DNA of 64,000 nt from Paramesorhizobium salinisoli (GTDB lineage: Bacteria; Pseudomonadota; Alphaproteobacteria; Rhizobiales; Rhizobiaceae). A program made the position numbers and the translations under genes. The DNA lies in NCBI RefSeq assembly GCF_003335045.1, contig NZ_QOZG01000005.1:124001-188000 (forward strand), in the 5' to 3' direction. Shown piece after piece: positions 1-8,373 of the stretch; the stretch's first letter is position 1; each line of letters begins with the position of its first letter. The notes under the pieces are model-generated. The model saw only the letters and a program-made list of their open reading frames with translations, ran no database searches and had not been told where the DNA came from.

Positions 1-159
1 GGCGGCGATCAGCAGCGCATCGGACAGAGCGCAGATGAGGCACAGCACGAAGACATGCTGGCGCAAGAGGCCTTGCCGCAGGATAAAGGCATTCTGCGCG
101 CCGATGGCGATGATGAGCGAGGCGCCCAGGAGGAAGCCGGAGAGAGCAGCTGAGAACAT
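1..159 (-). CDS. ArgO/LysE-family amino acid exporter, N-terminal fragment (runs off window)
   Basis: The gene starts at the ATG at 157-159 and leaves the window, so only the first 53 residues are visible. They read as a hydrophobic helix followed by AIGAQNAFILRQGL and then a second segment with CALSDALLI. The GAQN motif and the S-D after a cysteine-containing helix are characteristic of the LysE/ArgO family of inner-membrane exporters for basic amino acids. The family call is firm; the substrate (arginine or lysine) is inferred from the closeness of these motifs to ArgO. No LysR-type ArgP partner is visible on this side; the neighbour to the right is an unrelated SRAP gene. Confidence 0.8.
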   Translation of the reverse strand, partial: MFSAALSGFLLGASLIIAIGAQNAFILRQGLLRQHVFVLCLICALSDALLIAA

Positions 160-244
160 GTGTGGAATTTCCTGAAAATCGGATGGAAACGCATTTGTTA
201 GTGCATTTCACATTAAAGTGGAAACTCTGGAAAGCGGAAACGCT

Positions 245-264
245 GACAGGCCAGAGGGGACGCC
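245..264. repeat. remnant of a Bru-RS-like repeat arm
   Basis: A 20-bp stretch matches the right end of the complete repeat at 27115-27283 at 19 of 20 positions (GGCCAGAGGGGACGCC core). No opposite arm is present, so this looks like a decayed or truncated copy between the exporter gene and the SRAP gene. Confidence 0.5.
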
Positions 265-292
265 CTGCGATACCAGCAAAACAGGAAACGCC

Positions 293-1072
293 TTAGAACA
301 TCGAGAGCTGGCCGCCGGAACCGTCTTCCGACCCCGGCTTCTTCTTGTTTTTTGGCTTTTCAGCTATCGCAGCCAAGTCCTCTTCCACCCGCTCCTGAAT
401 GTCGGGCGAGACATTGCTCACCTTGTTGACCTTGTCGGATACGGGGATGGCCTCGAAGAAATCCGGCTCGACGGGACGCATCAGCCCGGCCACCTCGCGC
501 GGCAGATTATGCTTGCAATCGAGCCAGGGGCCGAAATCCTCCGGCTGGATGACCACCGGCATACGCTCATGGATCGGGCGCAGCGCCGCATTGGCGCTCG
601 TCGTCAGGATGCCGCCGGTGTCGATCTGCGAGCCATCGGCGCTCGACCAGGTTTCCATGAGCGCGGCGAAGGCGACCAGCCCGCCATGCCGCGGTCGCAC
701 CCAATAGGCCTGCGCCTTGTTGCGCCCTTCGCGCCGCCATTCGTAGAAACCGGAGGCCGGAACCAGTGCGCGGCGGTGGTGCAGGGCCGCACGAAAGGAA
801 TTCTTCTCCGCCGCCGTTTCGCTGCGGATATTGAACATTAGCGGAAAATCATTGGGATCCTTGACCCATCCCGGGATGAAGCCCCAGCGCACCAGATGGC
901 CCACCCGGTCCGGTCTGTTCGATCCCGGCGGCGGTGTTTCGCCCGCCAGGATCATCAATATCGGCTGCGTCGGCGCGATATTGTAGCGCGGCGGGAAATC
1001 CTCGCCAATGATCGCGGCCAGGAGAGTCTCGACCTCCTGCCTGCTTGCCGTGAGTGAAAACCGTCCGCACAT
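293..1072 (-). CDS. SOS response-associated peptidase (SRAP/HMCES, YedK-like)
   Basis: The protein has 259 residues and begins MCGRF, so that Cys2 becomes N-terminal after Met removal. Cys2 is the residue that in this family forms a thiazolidine crosslink with abasic sites in single-stranded DNA. Other family blocks are visible: NIAPTQ near residue 32, WGFIPGWVKD near 83, FNIRSETAAEK near 99, and the GFYEW block near 126 containing the catalytic Glu. Established for the family: it shields abasic sites during replication stress and self-reverses. The C-terminal 30 residues are lysine and glycine rich and probably disordered. The gene stands alone, with no SOS genes next to it. Confidence 0.93.
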   Translation of the reverse strand: MCGRFSLTASRQEVETLLAAIIGEDFPPRYNIAPTQPILMILAGETPPPGSNRPDRVGHLVRWGFIPGWVKDPNDFPLMFNIRSETAAEKNSFRAALHHRRALVPASGFYEWRREGRNKAQAYWVRPRHGGLVAFAALMETWSSADGSQIDTGGILTTSANAALRPIHERMPVVIQPEDFGPWLDCKHNLPREVAGLMRPVEPDFFEAIPVSDKVNKVSNVSPDIQERVEEDLAAIAEKPKNKKKPGSEDGSGGQLSMF

Positions 1073-1188
1073 GACGGGCGATGTTCAGCTTTTTGCCGCG
1101 AGGGTCAAGCGGCTCGGCGCATCATCCTCATGAATACCTACCTTAAACCGCTTGCCAATCCCGCACACCCGCCCTACCCCTGATCTCC

Positions 1189-1653
1189 ATGACCGCTGCA
1201 CAGCCTCCTATCCATGGCGTTTCGCTGATCTGCCGCAGCGACGGACGATTTCTGCTCGTGGAGCGCGGGCGCGAACCGTGGAAGGGCTGGCTGGCCTTTC
1301 CCGGCGGGCGCATCGAGGCCGGTGAAACGCCTGAAGAAGCAGCCCGACGCGAACTCATGGAAGAAACCGGGCTCATGGCGGAAAAGCTCAGCCATTTTGT
1401 CACGGTCGATCTCAACCAGGACAGCGGCAGTTCTTATGAAGCGAGCTTTTATCTCGCCGTCTTCCGCGCCCATGGCCTGACCGGAGAAGCTGTGGCCGGC
1501 GACGATGCGGCTGCCATATTGTGGCTCGATGTGGAGGAAATGGCGAAGGCGCGCATCACGGAAAGCACGCTCGCCGCCGCCCGCGAGATCGTCAGGCTCG
1601 AAGATGACGGCCATTCGCTCACACCTGATCCTGCGACACCAGCTTTGCGTTAA
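1189..1653 (+). CDS. NUDIX hydrolase
   Basis: This 154-residue protein has a complete Nudix box, from [18 protein letters not shown] to MEETGL (about residues 43-65), following the G-x5-E-x7-R-E-x-x-E-E-x-G pattern that binds Mg2+ and cleaves nucleoside diphosphates linked to another group. The overall shape resembles single-domain ADP-ribose or MutT-like pyrophosphohydrolases, but the sequence does not settle the substrate. It starts with an ATG and lies divergent from the SRAP gene, with a 116-bp shared upstream region. Confidence 0.9.
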   Translation: MTAAQPPIHGVSLICRSDGRFLLVERGREPWKGWLAFPGGRIEAGETPEEAARRELMEETGLMAEKLSHFVTVDLNQDSGSSYEASFYLAVFRAHGLTGEAVAGDDAAAILWLDVEEMAKARITESTLAAAREIVRLEDDGHSLTPDPATPALR

Positions 1654-1728
1654 GCCTCTTCACAATGACAGCTTGAAGCGGCTTTGGTTTCGCGGCAAAA
1701 GAACCGGCAGAGAGGATGAGGACGTTTT

Positions 1729-2112
1729 TTGAAGCACGCGTGGCAGATTGTGATCGTGGTGGCCTGCCTGATGGCTTCGCCTGCAATGGCGGCGGGGGCG
1801 GCAGCGGCGAACGAGCCGCCTTATGAGGCGAAGCTGGTCCGGCTGGCGGAGATTCTGGGCTCGCTCCATTATCTGCGCAATCTATGTGGCGAGCCGGGCA
1901 GCGAATGGCGGGACCGCATGAATGCCATAATTGCTGCGGAAAAGCCTGAAGAACCACGGCGTATACTGATCATCGCCAGTTTCAACCGTGGGTATCGGGC
2001 GTTCAGCGAGGTATATTCGAGCTGTACCGATTCGGCGGTTGCGGCGATTGACCGCTACATGAAGGAGGGTGAGGGCTTGTCGAATGAGATCGCCGCGCGC
2101 TATGGCAATTAA
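1729..2112 (+). CDS. small exported protein, TIGR02301-like
   Basis: A protein of 127 residues beginning with TTG (AGAGGATGAG lies about 10 bases upstream as ribosome binding site). Residues 1-21 form a signal peptide ending MASPAMAAG. The mature part contains the block LAEILGSLHYLRNLCG and two cysteines, probably paired, and it is helical. The layout, with the LGxLHYLRxLC signature, fits the uncharacterised TIGR02301 family of exported Rhizobiales proteins. Function is unknown; a periplasmic location is inferred from the signal peptide. Confidence 0.7.
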   Translation: MKHAWQIVIVVACLMASPAMAAGAAAANEPPYEAKLVRLAEILGSLHYLRNLCGEPGSEWRDRMNAIIAAEKPEEPRRILIIASFNRGYRAFSEVYSSCTDSAVAAIDRYMKEGEGLSNEIAARYGN

Positions 2113-2289
2113 GATCACGTTAACCGTTGAAATCATTGATGCCCGTAAACGATTAAAATTGATGGTAATCTGTTAACGGCACATTAAGTTAAGGCAAGGC
2201 TTCGGCTCTGCGACTTTAAAAAACGATCGATGGCTCTGCTACCGGCTTCGGGCCTTTGAGAAAAACTGGCATACGCCAAGGTGAAATGG

Positions 2290-2547
2290 ATGGCACAAGC
2301 TCCAACCGATCTCGACGAACTTATCGCACGCGAGAAAAAGCTTGCTGCGATCGAATATCAGAACGAAGTCTGGGCCGATGGCATTTCGGAAGGCATCGAA
2401 CCTGAGATTCTGGCCGAAGCGGCCTTTGCGACGGCGCTGACTGAACTGATTCGTGACGCGGGTGATGATTGCGCGCTGGAACTGATCGAAAAGATGCGCG
2501 AGCAAATCATTTCAGGCGAGTTTTCCACAGACCGCACCCTGCAATAA
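2290..2547 (+). CDS. conserved hypothetical small acidic protein
   Basis: A soluble, acidic protein of 85 residues beginning MAQAPTDLDELIAREKKLA. I choose the ATG at 2290 because AAGGTG lies 6 bases upstream; an in-frame GTG at 2281 would overlap that site and add three residues. It has no signal peptide, cysteine motif or membrane segment, is rich in Glu, Ala and Ile, and is probably all helical. I do not recognise its function. Base composition matches its neighbours. Confidence 0.6.
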   Translation: MAQAPTDLDELIAREKKLAAIEYQNEVWADGISEGIEPEILAEAAFATALTELIRDAGDDCALELIEKMREQIISGEFSTDRTLQ

Positions 2548-2794
2548 GGGCGAATTTGGCTGATAAGCTTGGTGCCATAACAGCCCCTCGCATTCGATCC
2601 GACTAAGACCTTGCGGCCAGGTCGAGTGGCTGATCCCTTGTTTTGCCCCTTATCTGCCGCCGGTTTTGCTGCATCATTCATCCTTGAAGCGAAAGCGATC
2701 CGGGATAAATTGACCGGCGTACTCCATTGCGCTGCAAATGAACTTTTAGGGGCGACGCCGGTATCTTCCGCCCGCTAATTTTCTGTGACAACAT

Positions 2795-3580
2795 ATGACA
2801 ATGATCCGTCCCCTCTCCTCCGCTTCGCCGTCCGTATCGCGTCTTGTGACGCCCGGTCTTTTCGTGTTCCTTGCCGGCATGTTCCTGATGGATGCCGGGG
2901 CACGGGCAGATGCCCGCCCTCATGAGCAGCAACTGGCGTTGAGCGAGATGCAGGAATCGGCGCAAGCGCCGCGGAAAAGCACTACCGACGATACCAATCC
3001 GGCGACGCAGATCCCACTGCCGGGTCCGCTCAAGCAGGAACCTTCAAAGCCGACCGAAAACCCCGAGGAGCAGAGCGATCCCGCGCGTCCGCATGTCGGG
3101 GAAAACGGTTCACCGCCCGTGGTCGAATACGATATCGAGAAATTGCCTACGGCGGTGAAGCAGACGCGCCAGCACATTCTCGAAGCGGCCAAATCAGGCA
3201 ATATAGAAGCCCTGCGCCCTCTGATCGGCACAGGCGAGGACATGACCGCCCTATCGCTCAGCGGATATGAGGGCGATCCGATAGATTATCTCAAGGGGAT
3301 TTCCGGCGACAGCAACGGTCAGGAAGTGCTCGCCATTCTCGTCGATTTGCTGGAAACCGGCTTTGTCCATCTCGATGCGGGTGGGGCGAACGAGCTTTAT
3401 GTCTGGCCGTATTTCTTTGCCTATCCCATCGACAAGCTGACGCCGCCGCAGATGGTGGAACTCTACCAGATCATCACCGCCGGCGACTACGAGGACATGA
3501 AAACCTTCGGCGCCTATATCTTCTACCGCATCGGCATCAGCCCCGACGGAAAGTGGCAGTTCTTCGTCGCTGGGGATTAG
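2795..3580 (+). CDS. exported protein of unknown function
   Basis: A protein of 261 residues. Residues 18-38 form a hydrophobic signal or anchor segment ending around GARADA. Residues about 40-115 are a proline, glutamate and serine rich, probably disordered stretch. The folded part (about 115-261) starts with the helix VKQTRQHILEAAKSGNIEALRPLI, which resembles one ankyrin-like helical pair, and ends with FFVAGD. The family is conserved in Brucellaceae as far as I recall, but no function is established. It converges on the HAD gene with only 3 bases between the stop codons. Confidence 0.7.
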   Translation: MTMIRPLSSASPSVSRLVTPGLFVFLAGMFLMDAGARADARPHEQQLALSEMQESAQAPRKSTTDDTNPATQIPLPGPLKQEPSKPTENPEEQSDPARPHVGENGSPPVVEYDIEKLPTAVKQTRQHILEAAKSGNIEALRPLIGTGEDMTALSLSGYEGDPIDYLKGISGDSNGQEVLAILVDLLETGFVHLDAGGANELYVWPYFFAYPIDKLTPPQMVELYQIITAGDYEDMKTFGAYIFYRIGISPDGKWQFFVAGD

Positions 3581-3583
3581 AAC

Positions 3584-4291
3584 CTACTTCAATTCCTCCA
3601 GCAGATCGACCAACTCGGAAATCTGCCCGAGACGCCTGAAGCGCGGGGCTTCAACCGGTTCTTCGGCATGTTCCAGCACCCATGTGAGGTCGTGCGGGAT
3701 ATAGATGCCCCAACTGCCGGCGGCAATGGCGGGGACGATATCCGACTTCAGCGAATTACCGACCATCATGGCGTGCTCAGCGCCGTCGCCGTAGCGGGTG
3801 AAAACGCGATAATAGGTCGCCGCGTCCTTGCTGCTGACGATTTCCACCGCATCGAAAAACTCGCCCAGGCCGGATTGCGCCAGCTTGCGCTCCTGATCGA
3901 AAAGATCACCCTTGGTAATCAGGATGATACGATAGGCGCCGGCGAGGCGTTCGAGCGTCTCGCGCACATGTGGCAAAGTCTCGACCGGATGATTGAGCAT
4001 TTCGCGCCCCGCATCCAGTATCTTTTGAATGACATGGGCGGGCGCCCTGCCCTCCGTTACCTCGATGGCGGTCTCGATCATCGACAGGGTGAAGCCCTTG
4101 ATGCCGAAGCCGTAGATCTGGAGATTGCGGCTTTCGGCCTCCAGAAGCCGCTGGGTCAGATGCTCTTTCTCGGCATAATCGGCCAGAAATGACGCGAAAC
4201 GCTCCTCAGTCAGCCGGAAGAACTGTTCGTTCTGCCAGAGCGTGTCATCGGCATCGAAGCCGATGGCCGAAAGGGATTTCCTGGCACGCAT
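3584..4291 (-). CDS. HAD superfamily hydrolase
   Basis: The protein carries HAD motif I as FDADDTLW near residues 12-19 (nucleophile Asp13, acid Asp15), motif II as ILITKGD near 131, and motif III/IV as VGNSLKSDIVPAIAAG near 175. A helical cap lies between motifs I and II, as in the haloacid dehalogenase and phosphoglycolate phosphatase subgroup. I place the start at the ATG at 4291 because GGAGGAA lies 6 bases upstream; a start at 4306 is possible. The physiological phosphoester is not evident. It is followed 27 bases away by the YciI gene on the same strand. Confidence 0.88.
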   Translation of the reverse strand: MRARKSLSAIGFDADDTLWQNEQFFRLTEERFASFLADYAEKEHLTQRLLEAESRNLQIYGFGIKGFTLSMIETAIEVTEGRAPAHVIQKILDAGREMLNHPVETLPHVRETLERLAGAYRIILITKGDLFDQERKLAQSGLGEFFDAVEIVSSKDAATYYRVFTRYGDGAEHAMMVGNSLKSDIVPAIAAGSWGIYIPHDLTWVLEHAEEPVEAPRFRRLGQISELVDLLEELK

Positions 4292-4318
4292 AGCCGCTTC
4301 CTCCATCTGCCGACGGCC

Positions 4319-4606
4319 CTAGAGAATACCGCTCAGGGCGCCATGATGCTTGCTGGGCTCGAACTCGGTAATATCATAGCGCGCAAGCCCGTGCTGGTGG
4401 AACGGATCTTCGGCCAAAAGCGTCTCCAGTTCCGCGCGGCTCACCTTGCCGCTCGCCAGAATGATACCGCCGTCGCGGGGATTTTTAGGCCCCGACGCCA
4501 GAAAGATCTCCCTGGCGTAATAGACATCGAGAAATTCGCGGTGGAGCCGGATGTGCTCCTCGATCTCGGTCAGAGGCTTCACATAGGTCAGGCTGACGAT
4601 ATACAT
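4319..4606 (-). CDS. YciI family protein
   Basis: A single-domain protein of 95 residues. It has the YciI signature: a His in the HxxFL block (LHREFL near 22), an Asp/Gly turn (PRDGGIIL near 43), and the DPFHQHGLARYDITEF block near 66, typical of the ferredoxin-like dimeric alpha+beta barrel. The His-Asp pair is conserved and thought to be catalytic in the family, but substrates are known for few members. It lies just downstream of the dihydroorotase-like gene (24-bp gap) and upstream of the HAD gene, so the three probably form one transcript. Confidence 0.88.
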   Translation of the reverse strand: MYIVSLTYVKPLTEIEEHIRLHREFLDVYYAREIFLASGPKNPRDGGIILASGKVSRAELETLLAEDPFHQHGLARYDITEFEPSKHHGALSGIL

Positions 4607-4630
4607 GCGTTCTCTCCCGATTTCATGAAA

Positions 4631-5965
4631 TCAGCGCCTCGGCAGCGCTTCCAGGAATTCCACCGGCTCGCCCTGCGACGGGGTGACGATCTCGCCTTCC
4701 CACATCACCTTCAGCCCGCGAACGAGCGTGCCGACCGGCCAGCCGGTAACGGTCCTGCCGTCATAGGGCGTCCAGCCGGCGCGGGAGCCTGCCTGCGCAT
4801 TCGTGATCGTCTCGCGGCGCTTCAGATCGACAATGGTCAGATCGGCATCGTAGCCGACGGCGACGCGGCCCTTGCGCGCCATGCCGAAAATCCGGTTGGG
4901 GCCGTGCGAGGACAGATCGACGAAACGCTCGATCGAAAGCCGTCCCGCATTGACGTGGTCGAGCATGATCGGCACCAGCGTCTGGACACCGGTCATGCCC
5001 GAGGGCGAAGCCGGATAGGGCTTCTGCTTTTCTTCCAATGTATGCGGCGCGTGATCGGAGCCCAGCACATCAACCACGCCCTGCCCTATGCCGTGCCAGA
5101 TGCCGTCACGATGGCGCGCCGCGCGCACAGGCGGGTTCATCTGGATAAGCGTGCCGAGCGTTTTATATTCCGCGGCATCGAGGGTGAGGTGATGCGGCGT
5201 CGCCTCGCAGGTCGCCACATCCTTATGGCCTTTCAGGAACTCGATTTCCTCGGCGGTGGAGATGTGCAGCACGTGGATGCGCGCGCCGGTTTCACGCGCG
5301 ATGCGCACCAGCCGCTCGGTGCAGGAAAGGGCGGCGATCTCGTCGCGCCAGACGGGGTGGCTCGAGGGATCGCCGGGTACACGCAGGTTCTCGCGCTCGC
5401 GCAGGCGGAATTCATCCTCCGAATGGAAGGCGGCCCGGCGGCGCGTGTTGCGCAGGATGGAGCGAACGCCCTCGTCATCCTCGACCAGCAGGTCGCCGGT
5501 GGACGAGCCCATGAACACCTTGATGCCCGCCGCACCCGGCAGGCGTTCCAGTTCTGCCACGTCGCGGGCATTGTCGCGCGTGCCGCCGACCCAGAACGCG
5601 AAATCGCAATGCATGCGGTGGCGACCGCGCCGCACCTTGTCGGCGAGCGTTTCGGCTGAAGTCGTCAGCGGCTTGGTATTCGGCATTTCGAAGACGGTGG
5701 TGACCCCGCCCAGCACGGCGGCGCGAGACCCGGTTTCGAGATCTTCCTTATGCTCGAGGCCCGGCTCGCGGAAATGGACCTGACTATCGACGACGCCGGG
5801 CAGGATATGCAGGCCGGTGCAATCGATCGTCGCACCTGCCGACTTTTCGTCGAGACTGCCGATGGCGGCAATGCGTCCATTGCGGATACCGATGTCGCGG
5901 AGGCCCCTCCCATCCTGATTGACCAGCGTGCCGCCCTTCAGGATGGTGTCGAAAGTCTCTGGCAT
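4631..5965 (-). CDS. pyrC: dihydroorotase (PyrC-type amidohydrolase), first metal ligand His replaced by Gln
   Basis: An amidohydrolase of 444 residues in the class I dihydroorotase/allantoinase group, which cyclises carbamoyl aspartate in pyrimidine synthesis. Seen: VDSQVHFREPG at 59-69, the MPNTKP substrate block near 95, a metal-ligand His in FHSEDEF near 175, HVLHIST near 229, ATPHHLTL near 255 and the catalytic SDHAPHT block near 304. The first motif is normally D-x-H-V-H; here residue 62 is Gln, so one zinc ligand is missing while the others remain. The start has GGAGAA 6-7 bases upstream. A second canonical pyrC elsewhere in the genome is possible. Confidence 0.82.
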   Translation of the reverse strand: MPETFDTILKGGTLVNQDGRGLRDIGIRNGRIAAIGSLDEKSAGATIDCTGLHILPGVVDSQVHFREPGLEHKEDLETGSRAAVLGGVTTVFEMPNTKPLTTSAETLADKVRRGRHRMHCDFAFWVGGTRDNARDVAELERLPGAAGIKVFMGSSTGDLLVEDDEGVRSILRNTRRRAAFHSEDEFRLRERENLRVPGDPSSHPVWRDEIAALSCTERLVRIARETGARIHVLHISTAEEIEFLKGHKDVATCEATPHHLTLDAAEYKTLGTLIQMNPPVRAARHRDGIWHGIGQGVVDVLGSDHAPHTLEEKQKPYPASPSGMTGVQTLVPIMLDHVNAGRLSIERFVDLSSHGPNRIFGMARKGRVAVGYDADLTIVDLKRRETITNAQAGSRAGWTPYDGRTVTGWPVGTLVRGLKVMWEGEIVTPSQGEPVEFLEALPRR

Positions 5966-6000
5966 CTGATTTTCTCCGTCTTGCGGGGCGATTTTTTTGC

Positions 6001-6049
6001 TGCAAGTCCGGATGGAAAACCGGTTCCCACTTTTCCTGGACTTGCTCTG
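6001..6049. repeat. 49-bp inverted-end repeat element, copy 1
   Basis: The element begins TGCAAGTCCGG and ends CTGGACTTGCTCTG, so its ends are inverted repeats (GCAAGTCC / GGACTTGC). A second copy of equal length with few mismatches lies at 54842-54890. Both sit just upstream of a plus-strand coding region. They resemble the short intergenic palindromic elements common in Rhizobiales. Confidence 0.75.
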
Positions 6050-6097
6050 TGATGCGGCTTACCTAACATGGGAAGATGGAAAGACAAGGGTGAAGAC

Positions 6098-6994
6098 ATG
6101 GTAGCGCCGGTCCAATCGACAACACAGTCCGTCAATCTCAGCGGACGGGCGCTCGTCCTCATCACCGGCGAGGAGGCCGAAAAATTCCTGCAGGCGGTCA
6201 TCACCACCGATCTCGACGATCTCGGAAAAGGCCAGATGAAACCCGGCGCGCTGCTTTCGCCACAGGGCAAGATCCTGTTCGATTATCTCGTCTCACGCGT
6301 GGAAGGCGGCTTGCGCTTCGACCTTGCCGCCGGCCATGCGGCGGATTTCGCCAAGCGGCTGACGCTTTACCGGCTGCGGTCGAAAGCGTCAATTTCCTTG
6401 CCAAATGAATCATTTGTCAGCGTTTCCTGGGGAAATGAATCCGTTTCCTCTGACGAGGATTCAGCTTTCTCACATAATGATTCAACGGTGATCGACTGCC
6501 GTTTCCCCACGGAGGCCAAGGTTCTGCGCCATTATGGCGAAAGTGCCGGCAGCACCGACGAAACCGCATGGACAGCACTCAGGATCGCCCATGGCGTGGC
6601 GGAGAGCGGCCATGATTTTGCCCTTGGGGATGCCTTTCCGCATGACGCCAATCTCGATCAGACGGGCGGTGTCTCGTTCCGCAAGGGATGCTTCATAGGA
6701 CAGGAAGTGGTGTCGCGGATGCAGCATCGCGGAACCGCGCGACGGCGCGTTCTGATAGCGACGGGCGCTGCCGATTTGCCCGCCGCCGGGACGCCGCTTA
6801 CTTCGGGCGGGCGCGAGATCGGCACGCTCGGCAGTGTTTCCGGCAACAACGGATTGGCGCTCGTTCGCATCGACCGGGTGAAGGACGCGATGGATTCGGG
6901 CACGCCGATCCTGGCCGGCGATGTGGCGGTGGCGCTCGCCATCCCCCCAGCGGCGCGTTTCGGGTTTCCCGAACAGGCGTCCGAGAACGCCTGA
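6098..6994 (+). CDS. YgfZ/GcvT-like folate-binding protein
   Basis: A 298-residue protein of the YgfZ family, tetrahydrofolate-binding proteins related to the glycine cleavage T-protein that assist Fe-S cluster assembly. The hallmark K-G-C-[FY]-x-G-Q-E block is present as KGCFIGQEVVSRMQHRG near residue 195, including the conserved Cys. The N-terminal block LVLITGEEAEKFLQAVITTD near 21 also fits. I use the ATG at 6098 because AAGGGTGAAG lies directly upstream; a start at 6068 adds ten unlikely residues. A polar low-complexity insertion rich in Ser, Asn and Glu sits near 110-135. Its stop overlaps the next start (TGATG). Confidence 0.87.
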   Translation: MVAPVQSTTQSVNLSGRALVLITGEEAEKFLQAVITTDLDDLGKGQMKPGALLSPQGKILFDYLVSRVEGGLRFDLAAGHAADFAKRLTLYRLRSKASISLPNESFVSVSWGNESVSSDEDSAFSHNDSTVIDCRFPTEAKVLRHYGESAGSTDETAWTALRIAHGVAESGHDFALGDAFPHDANLDQTGGVSFRKGCFIGQEVVSRMQHRGTARRRVLIATGAADLPAAGTPLTSGGREIGTLGSVSGNNGLALVRIDRVKDAMDSGTPILAGDVAVALAIPPAARFGFPEQASENA

Positions 6995-7626
6995 TGGCCG
7001 GGGTCAAGACGGCTTCGCGCGACAAGACACGGGCATGGCAGCGCATGCTGTCGGGGCGCAGGCTCGACCTGCTGGACCCCTCGCCGCTCGACGTGGAGAT
7101 ATCCGATATCGCCCATGGGCTGTCGCGGGTGGCGCGCTGGAACGGCCAGACCGCGGGGGACCATGCCTTTTCCGTGGCCCAGCATTCGCTTCTCGTGGAG
7201 CAGATTTTTTCACGAATCGAGCCGGATGCCTCGCCCCAGCGGCGGATGATGGCGCTGCTTCACGATGCGCCGGAATATGTCATCGGCGACATGATCTCGC
7301 CGTTCAAGGCCGTGGTCGGCGGCGGCTACAAGGCGATTGAAACGCGGCTTCAGGTGGCGGTGCATCTGCGCTTTTCGCTGCCGGCTACGATGCCCGCCCC
7401 GCTGAAGGCGCAGATCAAGCGGGCCGACCAGATTGCCGCCTTCTTCGAGGCGACCCGGCTTGCGGGCTTTTCCGAAAGCGAGGCGGTGCGGTTTTTTGGC
7501 CGACCGCGCGGAATCGACCCGCTGGGGCTGGACCTTTTTCCGCGAGCGACGCAAAACGTGCAGAAGGATTTTCTCGATCGTTTCTTCGCGCTGGACGCGG
7601 CGCGTGGTGGAAAAGAGGGGGTTTAA
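6994..7626 (+). CDS. HD-domain phosphohydrolase (YfbR-like)
   Basis: A protein of 210 residues. Metal-binding HD motifs are visible: His57 in GDHAFSVAQHS, His90-Asp91 in ALLHDAPEYVIGD, and a distal Asp in IKRADQIAAFFEA near 155. This spacing fits the YfbR/HDDC2 type acting on nucleotide monophosphates, although substrate cannot be read from sequence. The ATG overlaps the upstream stop by one base and its own stop overlaps the next ATG by one base, so it is translationally coupled on both sides. Confidence 0.88.
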   Translation: MAGVKTASRDKTRAWQRMLSGRRLDLLDPSPLDVEISDIAHGLSRVARWNGQTAGDHAFSVAQHSLLVEQIFSRIEPDASPQRRMMALLHDAPEYVIGDMISPFKAVVGGGYKAIETRLQVAVHLRFSLPATMPAPLKAQIKRADQIAAFFEATRLAGFSESEAVRFFGRPRGIDPLGLDLFPRATQNVQKDFLDRFFALDAARGGKEGV

Positions 7627-8141
7627 TGCCGCATATCGTTGTTTCACCGCTCTCGCGCCTTTGCGAAGCAGCGCGGGTTCATCGCCCGCGCGATATGGTG
7701 ACCCTGATCAATACCGGCACGCTGATCGAGCGGCCGGATTGCATCGAGGCGGAGCGCCATCTGTTTCTCGGCTTCAACGATATCGTGCAGGAGATGCCCG
7801 ATATGACGCCGCCGGCGATCGCGCATGTGGAAAAGCTGGTCAGCTTTGCTAAAGCGTGGGACCGGCAGGCGCCGCTGCTCATCCATTGTTTCGCCGGCAT
7901 TTCCCGCTCGACGGCCGCCGCCTATATCGTGGCGAGCGCGCTCAATCCTGATATGGACGCCGTCAAACTCGCCGCCTCGTTGCGCGAACGCGCGCCATCG
8001 GCCACGCCGAACATCCGCCTCATAAGGCTCGCCGACGATCTCCTGGGACGTGGCGGTCGCATGGTCGATGCGGTGAATGCGATCGGGCGCGGCGCGGAGG
8101 CGTTCGAAGGCGTGCCGTTCGTCTTGCCGCTGGAGGTTTAG
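7626..8141 (+). CDS. dual-specificity-like protein tyrosine phosphatase
   Basis: The protein has 171 residues. The signature C-x5-R loop is HCFAGISRST at residues 87-96, with nucleophile Cys88 and Arg94. The segment LGFNDIVQEMPDMTPP near 48-63 is in the place of the general-acid loop, with Asp52 or Asp59 as candidates. Length and the single domain fit small bacterial dual-specificity phosphatases. It is the third gene of a tightly overlapping run with the YgfZ-like and HD genes, and the run is followed by a Bru-RS-like repeat. The target is unknown. Confidence 0.85.
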   Translation: MPHIVVSPLSRLCEAARVHRPRDMVTLINTGTLIERPDCIEAERHLFLGFNDIVQEMPDMTPPAIAHVEKLVSFAKAWDRQAPLLIHCFAGISRSTAAAYIVASALNPDMDAVKLAASLRERAPSATPNIRLIRLADDLLGRGGRMVDAVNAIGRGAEAFEGVPFVLPLEV

Positions 8142-8171
8142 GATTGGTTCTTGTTTTAATGGAATCGCTAA

Positions 8172-8334
8172 GCGCCCCCCTCTGTCCTGCCGGACATCTC
8201 CCCCGCATGGGGGGAGATTGGCTGACATGGTACTCCCCGTTTACTCTACGACGTTTGCGGTTGGTGCCGAACGTCGATGGAGGCGCAATCTCCCCCCATG
8301 CGGGGGAGATGTCCGGCAGGACAGAGGGGGGCGC
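8172..8334. repeat. Bru-RS-like element with perfect 48-bp inverted arms
   Basis: The left arm (8172-8219) and right arm (8287-8334) are exact reverse complements over 48 bp, separated by 67 bp. Each arm begins GCGCCCCCCTCTGTCCTGCC from the outside. Related copies lie at 9391, 23486, 27115 and fragments at 245 and 56534. The sequence recalls the Brucella Bru-RS1/RS2 palindromic repeats, which are known targets for insertion sequences. It lies between the phosphatase gene and the NadQ-type regulator and could form a long RNA hairpin. Confidence 0.85.
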
Positions 8335-8373
8335 TGTCCCGCAAACGTCTCTATCTAAAAACGAAAAACTCTG

